DNA from: Varroa destructor
Lineage: Eukaryota > Arthropoda > Arachnida > Mesostigmata > Varroidae
Reading direction: 5' to 3'
DNA: 64,000 bases
Assembly (NCBI RefSeq): GCF_002443255.2
Contig: NW_019211458.1
Coordinates: 9,825,364 to 9,889,363, forward strand
Made by a program: the position numbers and the translations under genes. The notes beneath the pieces are model-generated. The model saw only the letters and a program-made list of their open reading frames with translations. It had not been told where the DNA came from and did no database searches. This document shows, one piece after another, positions 49,217-62,414 of this stretch. Every line of letters starts with the position of its first letter. Positions within the stretch are counted from its first letter, which is position 1.

Positions 49217-52200
49217 TAACCCGTTTCAACGTGTGTTTAGAGATTGCCTGTTCGCCCTTTCTGGGTGTCAGTGGTTACGCGTTTGCAGGCGATAGCTATT
49301 AAGAGTATAGGCTTCTTCCTTCAACTCTCCGTTGTCTCTCTTCCGCAACAAGGCACAGTGTAGCCGGACGGATAGCCATTGGCTCGCAACGAATAGGTGT
49401 ATTTCTCTTGTCGCCATGTGCTCAGGTAGAACCAACCGTATCGCTACCCCGCCGTTTCGAACGTTTACTCAGCTGTTTTTGAAGGTTGAGGACTCACCGT
49501 GTGAGAACGGGATGAAGACTTGCGGACCACTCACGATACGTTTTAGATACTTAAAGGAAAGAAACGTAGCAGGAATGGGGCTAGGCAAGAAGGGAAAAAT
49601 TCCCCTACGGAATCGATGTTTTACAGGAAAACCAGAAGGTAACGAAAATTACGTCCTTTTTAGAGGGCACACGCAAAATAACCTCGAACAATAGCGCCAG
49701 CAGCAATAAGAATTGATCGTCAAAGCCCACAGCGCCATCCACAAACCACACCGAAAACAGAAAAACGTAGAACGGTTTCAAACTGAAACAGAGATCGGAG
49801 AACGTGGACAAAGCCCAAAGCGGAAATCTCAATAAAATTGATAGAACGTTGTTTTATGCCGTTCCTGGTAATATTCTAGCTGGCTTCTCATTTAGCCTCC
49901 TACCAGTTGAAAAGCTTCCAAAGAAGGTAATGAAAACAATTTGCTTTTTGGCACTAATCTTTCTGCGGAACGCCACTGTATTAATTTCAATACTTCTTTA
50001 ACATTGAAGCGACATAAAGAACCCATTTGCTGCTTCTTTTCGCATTGAAGAAAACCTGAATAAATCAGCAGAGACGAAACTTTTCGTAGATGGGTCGCAT
50101 TTACCAGCCGAAATTGCAAGATAAAATTGCCGTTGCTAGTAAACATTATCGCGACTCTTTGAAAACAATTTTCACTACACTAAATCCAATAGGTGTTATT
50201 CAATTCCTGTTAAAATTTCAGCTCAGTCTATTGAGTGCAATGTTTTGTGCAGAAAGATTCGTTACCTGCGAAGTAGTAAATCAGTTTGCTTCGTAAAACA
50301 TCAAAGTGTAGGTTTTTCTAAATATGTTTGCACTACAGCACAAACTACGCAAACTACGCAAAAAAAAAATATAAACGTTTTATATATATATATCACATCT
50401 GTACGCCTGATCCATTAATAGTCAGACGGAGTTGTTGTAGCTAAGTGATTAATGATGCGCTAGTGAAATTTCCAAATTCGGCAAATTGTTCTTCCCATTG
50501 GGGAATGGTGTGGGAAATATGTGGGAAAATTCGTCACCTTTACCAGCCAACAAATTCCAGTTCAATTCGAAATGGTAGAAAAACGTTCTATCGCCGTTCG
50601 TAATGATGCCGTAACATCACAGAAGTCGAGTCCGGAGCCATCGAAGTAAATCGTATACTACACTGATATCGAAATTTCAAATAATAATTTTATATACAAT
50701 CTGGCATATCCATGTAGTATCCCTGGAAGTACGATGAGAAGTCCAAACAAATATCTGCCAGTCAAGGACCATATTTCATTAATAATTCCTTACATCTCAA
50801 ATGTACACGTAGGGGAAATATATACATCAGTACGAAAAGTTAACGTTTTCAGCTGTGCAGAAACGTTCATGCTGCGTACATATCGTGGCCGCTGAGTAAC
50901 TTATATAAATATTCACTTATTCGTTGTGCCATCTTCGCAACTTCCATCTACTTAGGGGCATTGCTTGAAACGCTTTTCATACATCTCATTGACCGTTAAA
51001 GTAGTTCAATCATTTCTACTATGATCCTGCGGGATCTAGCTAGTTGGCCCTACATACCCATGGATAACAGTGATTCCTTGCGTGCATTGCGTTGTAGATT
51101 TTGCCCGGGTTCACTTAGTTATGTCTTTATTAGAAATTGTATAACTCGTTCGTTGAATTGTAATGGCTAGAGATGAGCGACCATTTGCATCCGAACAACT
51201 TTTCCCACACAATGGCGTCAGGGGATATCTTACTTTACAATATATGCTATTCTGGTTTGTTTTCTTGCTAAAACCATACCCTCTACCCTTATTTACACTT
51301 GGGAAAAGTTCTTAGCACCTCTGCGCAGTATCAACAGTAGTATCTGCGATATACGTAATTCGTATGCTTATATATTATATTTTACGCTTCTTAAACTTAA
51401 TAACTTTTGAAATTGAACTGCCACTTAAGAGTTGTTTGCGGGCAAATCTACAACAGAACAGTGCGACGGAGACAAAACCTAATGCAACCACCCCGTTGTA
51501 AAAAAATAGCGGTTCAACTGCTAATAACACGATTTTGTATTTGTACATTTTTCCAAATTTTATCAAATTGATATGATCGATACATTTTTTGGATATGCAA
51601 AAATACGTGTGCCACTGCGTCTTATAGAGAGCTATCCATTCTAATCTCATTATTGGATCATTATGTTATTCTTATTTTAGGGGAAAGCTTGCTACTTAGC
51701 TACTGCTTTGCTTGATTTTCTTTGTTGTCACCTTGCCATTTGTAGGGTTTACACCCAGCCAATGAATCGGCGGCGACCAGTCACTACGCGATCTTCGCTA
51801 TCCTTTAGCATATTCAATGATGCCATTCATTTATCACCCATAGGCTCTCGCAGATCCTCTGTGTAGAGTGCGGTTACTTTGCCTAGTCTAGGCAACAAAC
51901 TTCGCAAAAAAAAACCCCGTATTCGCTCGGAAAGGCCGCGTTTGATAATCGTTCAAAGCGCTGCAAACTGGAAGACAAGGATCGGATTCCCTTTGGAATG
52001 CCTCTTTCCAGTTAATTATTTAGGTAGCAGTGTTACGTACGAGTTGAGTACGGCCTTTTTGGTTTAAGATGAAGCTCTAGGCTAACTGCTCGAGTACTCA
52101 CCGCGTCTAATAATACTCCTTCAGCATACGCTTGAATGATGAAACTACCCACTTACTGACTATGAGCAGAGCTCAGTTTTGAGCAACACGCAGTAATGTT

Positions 52201-55200
52201 TGTTTACAGCACTACAGTCTTACATATTCGACACCAGATGGTCGGATACGTTAGTATTTGCTTCAGGAATACATAAAGAAGATTAGAATATCCACCCTTG
52301 TTCTCATATTTACTTTAAATTATTAGTATCATATACGAATGTAGTCAAATTGCACAGCCAATTTCAAACTTGCACAGCATACATCTGCTCACCCAGTTTC
52401 CGACATCAGACCAGGTTTCATTTGCATGCACACACTCAATCATCTTCCATTACCCAGGGGGGAAAACCTTCGAGAATTGTCAGAGTAAAGTCATGGACCT
52501 TCACTTCATTTTTAGCTGTGAATTAACACCTACATTTGCAGATTGTGATAATTCACTTACACTAGACCCAGGCCGAGAGGAGCAGGCAATATATAAACGT
52601 CGTACTTTTTTTATTACTCTTTTGCGAATGATGCTAGTCGAGTATCGTACTGGTTCAGGAAACGGGGCTTACCTGCTTGGTACAGCTTACAAGATTCTGT
52701 CTTTGAAAGTTATAGATATTTAATAGAGAATTTCGTTTATCTATTATTGTTAGTCGTGCTTTGACCAGGCAGGCGTAGATTTTTACGTTCACCATGTTGC
52801 TTACGGGTCAAAGCGAAAGCTACGAGATAAGAATAAACCAATTGCAGCTGGAAAACTTTTTTTGATGTCGCTGCGGTAGTTTGGTCTTGCTCGAATCGGT
52901 TAGTCGAACTCATTATTAGGTGATAGCTAAAAACAGAATTAGGGAAGACAACTCATTGAGCTTCGGTTTTTAAATCTCGCGCCTGAACAGAAACCCAAAA
53001 ATCTCGAGGTGTGAAACCATATCTACTTTGGAGTGTAACAAAGTAGAGTTGGTATTACCTAAGTGCAAAGGTGAGGATTTCAGAAAGCTTTTTTTGACGT
53101 TCAAGATCGTTTTGTTCTTTACAAACCAAATATTCGTCACCTTACTCCACGTTATTGATGCCGCTGCCCGTGCATGTTACGGTGGCTTAGCATCGCTCGC
53201 CGAAGGTTGCAAGTAGCATTCTTAATGAAGGCCAAAACGAGCTTTGAAAAATGTAACCTTCAGTGCTGAACGAACTGTGACTGCTTTTCTGGATTTTGAT
53301 ATGTCGCTGACGACCTCAAACTTCGAATAGAACGATTTGCGTGTACCTTGTCAAAGCAGGTACGTCAACTGCAGTACGTAACTTTATCACCCTGCACCAT
53401 TCAGGAATACATTACCTCTGAAAATTCACACAACAGCAAGATGGAGAATAAAACTTAGGACCCATTCAGGAGTGAAGTGTACATATTTACAAAAGCGTAC
53501 ATATTTACGCTGCTTAAAAAAAAACGATAATAATTAGGTATTGACCCTTTTCTATAACGCATCGATATGATGAAGAGGTTACAGTAGTACGTGAGTTGAC
53601 AACAGATCAATTGTGCATCATTTTTTATTCATATATAATAGTATAGATAAGATCCATTGCATTAAAAAACTTACAAACCAATACATGACTTCTTATCTCC
53701 ATGATATCTGTACGTGGCTATTTTTCTGCAGTTAATTCAATTGGGCCTGAAATTATTCTAATTTTTATCAAAAACTTGTTGAATATTCACTAGCATAGCG
53801 TATCGACATGTCTTGATATTGTGTGACACATTATGGCCGAGTATAAAGCAAGAATACGGTGCCTATTGCTATTGTTATGGCATACGTACACAGATCCACA
53901 CAGACGGTCATAACGAACCAGTACTATGTAATGTCTTGTTCCCCGCTCAACTTCGAAGAGGCTAGGTGCAAAAAAAAGACGCGCAACGCACTTCATTGCC
54001 GACATGTTTTGAGCCAACTGTTAAACATGGGCCATGCCTCGCTGTCTTCAGGCGGCTTCTAGACAAACGATGTCATGCAAAAGTACAATTCAAGCGCCTC
54101 AATTAAGTTCCATAGATGCAAGAGGGATCTCTCCGATAATTCAGATACGTGCCAGCGCCTACCGGTTCATACACGAATTAATAACGGCTGGAGGACTTGA
54201 TAGGCTTCCGCTGGAAATTACTAGCAACGCCACTACATGACTAAAATCAAGTGTCCGGTGGTAATGGCATTTCTTCGAATTTAAAACATCTCTGTCTTTA
54301 AGGGATTATATTTGTCTTACCATCGAAACTGTGAAGGAACCTTCTGAGTGCTATAAATATGATAAACGCATGTACCAGTTTATCGACCTCATGTGTTTTC
54401 GTTAATGTTCTTAGATACTGTGACGTCAGTGTTACGATCTTAAAGTGATTGATATTTAGTTATGCAACACCGTTTGCTATATAGTTCTCTACGTTTTTTT
54501 TCTTTGTCATGCTTACCGTCAGGACGGCTCATACAAGAGACCCAAAATTTGTAGCACATTATCTCTTTCGTTGACGGCATCATGGCTATTAACGTTCGAC
54601 GTTTTCGATTCACAGATTGTTCCTTTACTGGTCCGTCCTTGCAATTCTGTTGTCCAGAATTTTAAAAGTAAGAGGATTCCCTTTCGTGCGGTTTCTATGC
54701 TGAGTTTCATTGGTTTCGATGAAAAACCATAATGGCAAACAGTTATTAGAAAACGATCGAAATAATCAAGTGGGTAGTGAGTTGCTTGAATCAGCATACG
54801 TTTAAGTTGAAGATTTGCGTGTCAATGATCCATCTGTGTATAGTTCTGATCTGATATCAATCGTCATTTTTTCTCTGCTGAAATTCTTTTGTTCGGTCGG
54901 ATTTCCCAACGTGCTTCGCGGCTCGCCTTTCAGACATCGACTCATTGTGGTCTTTGCTTGCTAAAAATTTCCAATGGTGGTTAATTACAGTTTCACAAAG
55001 GCCGTTTCGGATGACAGGTAGAGCTCTTGTCCCGCCGAGGACGCAAACAGCACGACTTGGGACGTTTTTCTCGATAGAAAATGACTAACCGACTCTAGAG
55101 AGCAGGATAAGCACGCTTCCAGCGCGTCTCCGTGTATTCGAAACGTGGAGCAGCAGCACAAAGTTAGTAATATTGATCGTTCCTACTGGAGTAACACATG

Positions 55201-55205
55201 CCTAC
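49217..55205. other. Anonymous sequence, no gene recognised
   Basis: Frames of 65-120 codons occur at 49.33-49.69 (TTG start), 49.80-50.00, 52.37-52.72, 53.03-53.22 and 54.03-54.24 kb. None has a known motif and their lengths are within chance. A (TA)n run lies at about 50,381-50,392. GTACATATTTAC occurs twice at 53,479 and 53,497. A lone tRNA-like A box near 50,431-50,455 has no body and is not called. The 54.9-55.15 kb part is slightly GC-richer. Confidence 0.4.
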
Positions 55206-55212
55206 GCTGGAT

Positions 55213-55358
55213 ATACGTGATAACTCAATGGTTAACGTATTTGCCTTTTAATCACGTTATAGTCTATATTTGAACCCGGGCATAGACACATTTTGTTCCA
55301 TGCTAGGAGCTAGCCGTCTGACGGAATGCCTAACGATGATGCCGGACGTAAAACTCAA
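55213..55358 (+). mobile_element. tRNA-derived SINE, copy 4
   Basis: The clearest box A of the family is here (GATAACTCAATGGTTAACGT at 55,219-55,238), followed by ATTTGCCTTTTAATCACG and box B TTTGAACCCGGG at 55,269-55,280. The body follows: CATAGACACATTTTGTTCC, GGAGCTAGCCGTCTGACGGA, ATGCCTAACGATGATGCCGG and ACGTAAAACTC. With copy 3 it defines the body; with copy 1 it defines the head. The end may be the short GA repeat (TAGAGAGAGAGAATC) just after 55,358. Confidence 0.8.
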
Positions 55359-58300
55359 TATAGAGAGAGAGAATCTGTATACACGATTTCCCTATACATT
55401 CGGTGATCAACTATAGGCCGTGCAATGTAATCGGGCAGTGGCTTCTGTCAACACAACGGAATTGATAAGGTGGTGAATCCACTCATACAGTATCGACTAC
55501 AGGATCTGCGGCAGTTGAGTGAAATGTCCCAGAGGGCCTTTGGCTATGTCGACAAAGAAAACATACGCCAATTGGATCGTAAGCCCGTCAAAAATCCACA
55601 ACTGGCACCGAGACACAAGGTGCTCGATATGCATCGAACTGTGGACGATACGGATGTGGCTGCCTGTAGCTAAGCGGCCTGAAGAGTATGATTTCTATAG
55701 GACTTGTGAGTCAGCCAATTAACAATAGGCTTCAATGAAATAACTCTAGCAAATAACACTTTTATTTTTTTAACAAATAACTCATTTTAAACATTACTTC
55801 AATAAGATTGGAGAGTGACATACACACGAGAGCGATCATAAGGTCGATTAAGGAGAAACAAACACATCTATTTAAATGTATGTGCATTAGAAACCGATGA
55901 GGGGTTTCACTATGACTGCCTGTCCCACTTTTATTAATTAGCTTAATATTACTAGGTCTTGTACACAAAGTGCACCATAAATATTGTTAGGACAATTAAC
56001 TTACACACTAATAATTTAGAATTCTTTTGAAAAGCTTTTACCAGTTAACGGAATGTGTCTGACTATAACTTATAAGTACTCCAAACACACAGTGTATTAC
56101 CCAGGATAGTTAAATTTGAAATAATGCATATATATATATATAATGAAAATAGGAAACTCAAGGGTAAATATACACTGTACAAATGCGCAATTGTGTATTC
56201 TTTGAAAGTGTATATTTAGGATCGAAGAACAACTACGTTTCATATCGATTATAGACAAGACAAAAATTTTCAGAAAGCTGAAGACTCAATTCCGAGTCTA
56301 TTTCGTAGACACAGTACCAAATCCTAGGACTGGGCGCTAGCGCTTTTTAACACTAGCTGAGGTACCTTCTTAAAGCTACATAAACTCCCGTAGATCTATG
56401 AGGTGTGCCTGAAAAAGATCTCTTGTTCCTTTACCTTCAACTTCAGATTATCCCGATCGCTTTCATTTCAACTCACCGCGGTCGTCGACAATGTATATAC
56501 AGTAGAATTAATTAAAATGTCGGGTCATCAGGCAAAAAATACGAAGTATAGTGCAATTTTTTTACTAATTGAGAAGCACTGATACTTGCCAAAGGTCGGA
56601 GAATGCCATAAACAATTTATATAATGTACGATGAATCTCGTGTAAATGACCTATCGTAAACAGGTAGTACGAATCCGTAAAAACTCTTAGTAGATCGATA
56701 GTCAATCCAATGCCGAAATCAGCCTCGAAAAGTATATCTCAGTTAGGAAATATTGTTGTTAGCAATAGGCTGACAGTAAAAATAACGTAGAAAGCTATAT
56801 ACTTATCTGTGTTTTTCACTTCAAACAAAGGCAAGCTCTAGATTTATGGATTCAATGGCTAGTTACCCTTTTGCGACGCAACGTTATATGGTGTATACCG
56901 AATGAGCATTTGTTCTTTCTCTATTAGCCCTCTTCGTTGTACCCCATATGTTGATAGTAGCATCAAGAACGTCTATTCATGGCTGCTTTCTATTCAGCCC
57001 CGTTAAAGACATATTTTATAGTGGAAATAGGCATAGGAGGGCTGAAAAAGAAAAAGCAATCAATTGTTTTAGTATATTAAAGTATAACGTGGTCGTTTCA
57101 TCTCATCATCTTCGTATCTCTTTCCCTGTTTGTTCTTCATTATGATAAACCGTTATCCCATCACCCTTTCACCGCCTCGTCTTGTGCCGTCGTTTGCTCT
57201 AAAATGTATCCTTTTTCCTTTTTCTTTAAAGTACAAATTTGAGTTCCGTTCTCCGTTCTTTTCTCGGTTACGACATATAAATGACTCCTTCTAAAACCAG
57301 CTGTCGATAAGTACGATGGAGCTCGAGGTGCATGACGCGAACGTCATTTGTCTCCTTCAACGCCTAGATGCAAGGAACGCTGGCCCCGCCCCGTGTACTT
57401 CACGCGTTCAATAACTCGTCACCCAATCACCACTCATTCAAGCAAGCATGCTTTTGAAAAGAGGCTCATTATTCCACCCAAGCCGCCTGGCACCTTCTCC
57501 TTTGGCTATAACGACACACTGAAATGTTTACGCGCGAAGCACATCCTCGAATGCCGGCTGCCGTTGAACGAATTACTGGTTCGGTACCAGCGGAGAAAAT
57601 AGCAGTAGCATTCTTATGTTTCTAAAAGAGGAAGGCCATAGCCACAACGAAATTTAGGTAAACTAGGTTTATGAGCATGTTTTCTTAGTGCTGCGAACAC
57701 TCAGCGCGAAAGTGGACAAGCCGGAGGGCCGGTGAAAGATCGTCAAACACTTCATCCATTTTGCCAGGCCCCAAGACTTTAATCAGTGACTATTTTGTTG
57801 CTTCTCGTCTAAAACTGTCGATTTGTTTTGAACTTGTTCAATAGTAGAAGAAATAGGCTTCTTTTATGACGACAAGACTTATGTTCTAACACCTCCAAGA
57901 AAATTAGTTGCCAATCATTTTGGTCGAAGGAGGATGGGCTATGTTTTATGATCGGGACAGTTTTTGACTGTGTATAATTCAGTCCCATTTAGGATGGGGT
58001 AAAGTTTTCGTCGTTCTGTTACACAAGTTATGTGAACTAGATGACTGGATGTCGTCCACCAGTTAAATCGTACATATATAATCAGCGCCTAGGGCTACTT
58101 GATCAGAGGTTTATCACATGCGGCTCACAAGTACGTGTATTGACAACAGTGATTTAGATTTTAACGTGCACCGCTGATACAATGCAAGGACAGAGAACTT
58201 GAAGGCAAGGCCCATATTGAGACCTGTATGTTTTAAATATGACTGGGGTCTGCTGGCAAATATTACACCTAGATTACTGTTGTTTTGCATAACTCTTTCA

Positions 58301-59065
58301 GCTACAACTAGGTGTCGCTGCTGGTAAAAAAGACGGTCGCTTCTATTTCAAATCCTCGTAAAATCAGCTTGAAACAATATCTCGTCTTGGCGCGCCTTTT
58401 CCATTTTTAAGAAGTAGCTTGACCGATAGTAAATTTTGGCTGACTTCGTCAATAACCCCATCTCCTCTCTTCGTCAATAACGCATTATCGACCCGTGTTA
58501 TAAAAGCAGGCCACCTTTTCACTCAGAATCTGATAATTTCAAGTAAATAACGCAAATTCTAATTATAATTTCTTCGACTTCGTCACGGCGGCTAGGTTCT
58601 TCAACCCAAACGTACTCAGCCAGTAAATAAATAGTCGGAAACGAACGACGGCAACCAGCTAGCTCGTTACTATGCAACAATGTTTGATTCTTTCAGCCAA
58701 TTAAAATTCAGAAGATTTAAGGGGAGTGCTGGCATTGTTCGGTCCCATAAACAATGTGCGCATAGTCTCGTCTGACTTTACCCATCGTGGTACGCGTCAT
58801 GTCGCCAAATGTTCTTCGTTGGGTGGCTCCGCTTTATTCTGTGCAAAAACACCAGGCTGAAATGTCATTGTTAACCTGCCAGCTGAACTGAATGTACCGT
58901 GCGTCATGTAACATCTATTACCTTAGCACTGTAACTTATTTTTGAGATCTCACTTACTTCAAGTTATAAATATTAATTAGACACTGATCGATAAACCTAT
59001 CAGAGCTTGCTAAGCACATATAACCGGTAAACACACAATTGTCTTAATTATTTCTCGCACGAAAG
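55359..59065. other. Anonymous sequence, no gene recognised
   Basis: A plus-strand frame at 55,470-55,673 is hydrophilic and somewhat protein-like but unidentified. Frames at 56,948-57,145 and 57,348-57,602 are also unidentified; the latter lies in slightly GC-richer DNA. A (TA)n run is at 56,127-56,142. CTTCGTCAATAAC occurs twice at 58,445 and 58,472. Confidence 0.4.
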
Positions 59066-59066
59066 C

Positions 59067-59097
59067 AAAGCCTATCGATGAATAATCGATAGGCTTT
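59067..59097. repeat. Perfect 13-bp inverted repeat, 5-nt loop
   Basis: AAAGCCTATCGAT (59,067-59,079), loop GAATA, then ATCGATAGGCTTT (59,085-59,097). It sits about 20 bases beyond the 3' end of SINE copy 5, so it might belong to that element's tail or be an independent hairpin. Confidence 0.95.
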
Positions 59098-59116
59098 ATT
59101 TTCACACAGGTCTGCA

Positions 59117-59212
59117 ATTTCGGATCTTACGCTCGGTATCAGACAGCTGGCTCCTAGCACGAAACGAAGTGTGTCTAAGGTCCGCCGGCAAATACGTGAA
59201 GTTATCACGTAA
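59117..59212 (-). mobile_element. tRNA-derived SINE, copy 5, internally deleted
   Basis: On the minus strand GTTACGTGATAACTTCACGT and ATTTGCCGGCGG match the A-box half of copy 4. They are followed almost directly by CCTTAGACACACTTCGTTTC, GTGCTAGGAGCCAGCTGTCTGA (in family order) and a worn body. The segment with box B is missing, so internal Pol III promotion is lost. The 59,161-59,170 run GAAACGAAGT is the exact complement of the ACTTCGTTTC block in copy 2. Confidence 0.75.
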
Positions 59213-62200
59213 CCTGTCACCATCAACACTTCCGCAAAAGGCCAGTAGCGCGGTGGGGCCATATAGGTCATGATTACGCGTAGACAACTGGCGTAACATA
59301 ATCATTTGGGAGAACTTCTGTGTTTCTATTGGGAATTGAAGCTGAAGCTGAAGCTCCGTGGTTCAGACCTTATTCACGCCACTATATCGAAAGTAGGTAG
59401 AAAACTTCAATCAAAAATTCGTTAAATTGCTTTAATCATTATAATTACTAATAGTAAACTACTGCGGGATTGTACCCGTTGTTTTTATTAATTTTTCAAA
59501 TATTGAAATTCCTGTTATTTAAAGGCAGGTAAAGTTACAATAAGCAATGTTTTCAATAATAAATAATTAAAAAAATCAATTTAAAATATTTTTTTAATAT
59601 TTTAAAAAATTATATTTTTTTGCGAGGGCTGAAAAATTTTAGACCTCGTCGATACCAAAAGGCTTATTTAAACCAAGTTTTAAAGAAATATTTTTTAGAA
59701 AAAATGGAATATTATAATATGATCTACCTTCGAATAAAGTACAGTTAATATGATTCCTTTGGAACGAGTACGCACTAGATGAATGTTAAGGATTATTATC
59801 GCAGGTCTAATTGGTTACTTTCGACACATCTTAAAAGTGAGCCACGGTTTAATTCACGGTCCATCATAGTACAGATATGTGTGCAGAATTATATTGGCTC
59901 GTTTGACATAATTATTATTTAAATAGATTTTAGCCAATTGTTGTGCGTTTGCCCAGCGATGAAATTTATTACGTAAGCACGTACATGCGTGAGTGCGCAT
60001 GCACATACATATGGCTGTACCCTATCATCTATATCCAATTTAACAAAATAGCTCGTTAAATTCGTTTTATCTCCTATCGTTATATATGAGTGAACGAACG
60101 AATAAATGATATGATAGGCTCAAAATAGTTCCCGTCGTGTATAATCTTCTATAATGAACTCGATCCTTTCGGGAATAGCTGAGAATTTCGCATTGACAAT
60201 GCGCTGTTGTCCGCTTATAGGGAGCCTTGTTCAATACCTTTACACTGTCCTTGGCCTTCTTAGTTGAACATCTTCGAGACGATACGCCGAAAAGCCAGTT
60301 GCTGTTGCTCAATGAGCTCCTTTGGGTATCAAGAATTTTTTTCTACTTTCCTCTTCCTAGATACTGTATAGCCTAATGCAAAATGCTAACTTTGCAGGCA
60401 AAGTTTTCCTTCGCAAAAGGCTAACAAATACCTTTTGGAACTACTTGACTAGTGCGGTAATGAATAAAGCAGGTAGGGATTTGACCCTGTAACGTAAAAC
60501 GAGGAAACAATTCGCCTGCGTTTTTCGTTATCCTAAAATCCTTAGCCGGTCAAATGGGTCAAAAAGACAAGTCAACGTAAGACCATCATAGAAATGCTCC
60601 ACGACGCTTATTTCTTAATATACTGCAGTATACATACTACATCTTTTTATTGCTACTCTTTTTGTTTTCTAATTCCAGTCCGAAAGGCAAAAAAATCTCT
60701 TTATAAGCAACAATTATTTAAGATATAAAGATTGAAGCAACAAGTTTTCAATGATTTTCTAAATAAAAAAAAAAACCGATTTATGATGCTCACTTGAGCC
60801 GCGTTGTGGTAATAGATTATGTGCGTCCTAAATTAAGTCATGTTACATTTTGAATTTAAAATTCTGAAGTGTGTTAAACAACTGTCACGTAACAAACATC
60901 TGTGAATAATTTTTGTTTCTTCTGATTAAACTGGTTCATCAACGTCTATATTACGTTATGTGTACATATATATCCCTAATCCGTCTCGCTTTGAATCCCT
61001 TATTGGAATTATTTTGGCCGAGTAAACAGCTTCGAAAATGTGTCTTTTTGAGTCGTTAAACCAAAAGCCTACTATTCGGTCAGATTTAGTAGGGAATTTT
61101 GTTACTGTAGCAAAGAAGGTTTGTAGAGGCTTAGGGCTACAATGCGTTAAGTCAAGGCACAGGTTCAAAGTAACAGGAGATAATAAGAACGTTGATACCA
61201 ACCGACGTATTAGGGTAGCGTGTATTCTCGAATGGACCTTAATCTAGTTAGTATAATTTAAAAAAACCTCAAATCTACTTTTTACTAGTGCATGTAGGCT
61301 TACAAACGAATTATATGCCTGGGAAATAATAGTTTCCTGCAATCAATATTCGAGTTGCGTTTGGAGAAAAGCTTCACTTCGCTCAAAATAGGTATACAGC
61401 CACATACAAAATTCTATGCGTCACAATCGTCCCGTTAAAGTTAAAACTTCAAAGCTAACTAAACTTCTTGAACACGGTAATCAACGAGGCGTAATATTGC
61501 AGAGAAGTTACCTGTAATATGTGACGTGTATTTTTCAGATGTTTTTTGTAACTATGTTATTACATTCGTTTATGATTTCGCTAAGCGTCGGTGAAATCAA
61601 GAACGGCTCAGGTGCACGCACAAAAACCATGATGGCTTTCACAGGTTGTTCCGGAAAATGCATGTAGAGAAAGAGCTTTCCCGCCTCTTCACATCTTGCA
61701 TTAACCTACCAAAAGTATTTGGTGATACGAAATCATAGTACCACGTTGTTGTACCGCTCGTTCCTGACCACTCTGATTCATCTCTGCTCTGACGAACTTA
61801 GCCAGTAGGGCAGTGGTTTCCGCTTCGATCTTGCTTTATAGGGCAATAGCGCTCTTTTCAATAGGCCATGTATGAATAGCTGTTTCACATTCAACCGTTG
61901 TTTTCCCATGATGGCTAGTAAATTATCATTTTTCAGTAGCGTTACTGGACGATTTGTTGATGGCTGGTGAGCATATTTTATTGAAATATCTCCAATTGTA
62001 AAAACTGGTTATCAAGCCATGCATCGTCAGACTATTAAGATTGCTAGTAACTAGCAACAAAATTAATTATCTGGACAATATCTCTCGGAGCATTAATAAA
62101 AAAAATCTGTGATTCTGTTCTATGGATCGGTGGTTTCGAGGCGCTCTTTTAGCTAGAATATTTGAAAACCCAAAGTCTCTATGCTAGATAAGGCAGCTCT

Positions 62201-62314
62201 TTTGCTACATATGAGCCAGAAGAAGAAACGGCAAACCATAAACGTGTGTCTACCCATTGAGGTATCATTCCGTATGTTCAGTGCTCCAGGAAAAAAAGGA
62301 AAAAATGATGTATA
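59213..62314. other. Anonymous sequence with extreme AT patch
   Basis: 59,480-59,720 is extremely AT-rich (long A and T runs, for example 59,581-59,630). A triple GAAGCT/AAGCTG repeat lies at 59,339-59,358. Frames at 60,067-60,312, 60,956-61,201 and 61,038-61,247 have no recognised motif. No gene or RNA was recognised. Confidence 0.5.
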
Positions 62315-62414
62315 NNNNNNNNNNNNNNNNNNNNNNNNNNNNNNNNNNNNNNNNNNNNNNNNNNNNNNNNNNNNNNNNNNNNNNNNNNNNNNNNNNNNNN
62401 NNNNNNNNNNNNNN
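62315..62414. other. Assembly gap of exactly 100 N
   Basis: One hundred N characters, the conventional marker for a gap of unknown size. The flanks are TGATGTATA on the left and ATATATTAG on the right, so a collapsed TA repeat is a likely cause. Confidence 0.98.

Noticed and set aside
49332..49694. 120-codon plus-strand frame
   Set aside because: TTG start, no motif, chance-level length.
50431..50480. Possible sixth SINE head (GTAGCTAAGTGATTAATGATG)
   Set aside because: The A-box half is similar to the family, but box B is not convincing and none of the body blocks follows.
52370..52723. 117-codon plus-strand frame
   Set aside because: TTG start, no motif, chance-level length.
60380..60405. 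Inverted repeat AACTTTGC/GCAAAGTT and similar 8-bp palindromes (1,990s-62,050)
   Set aside because: Arms of 8-9 bp with tiny loops are expected many times by chance in 64 kb.
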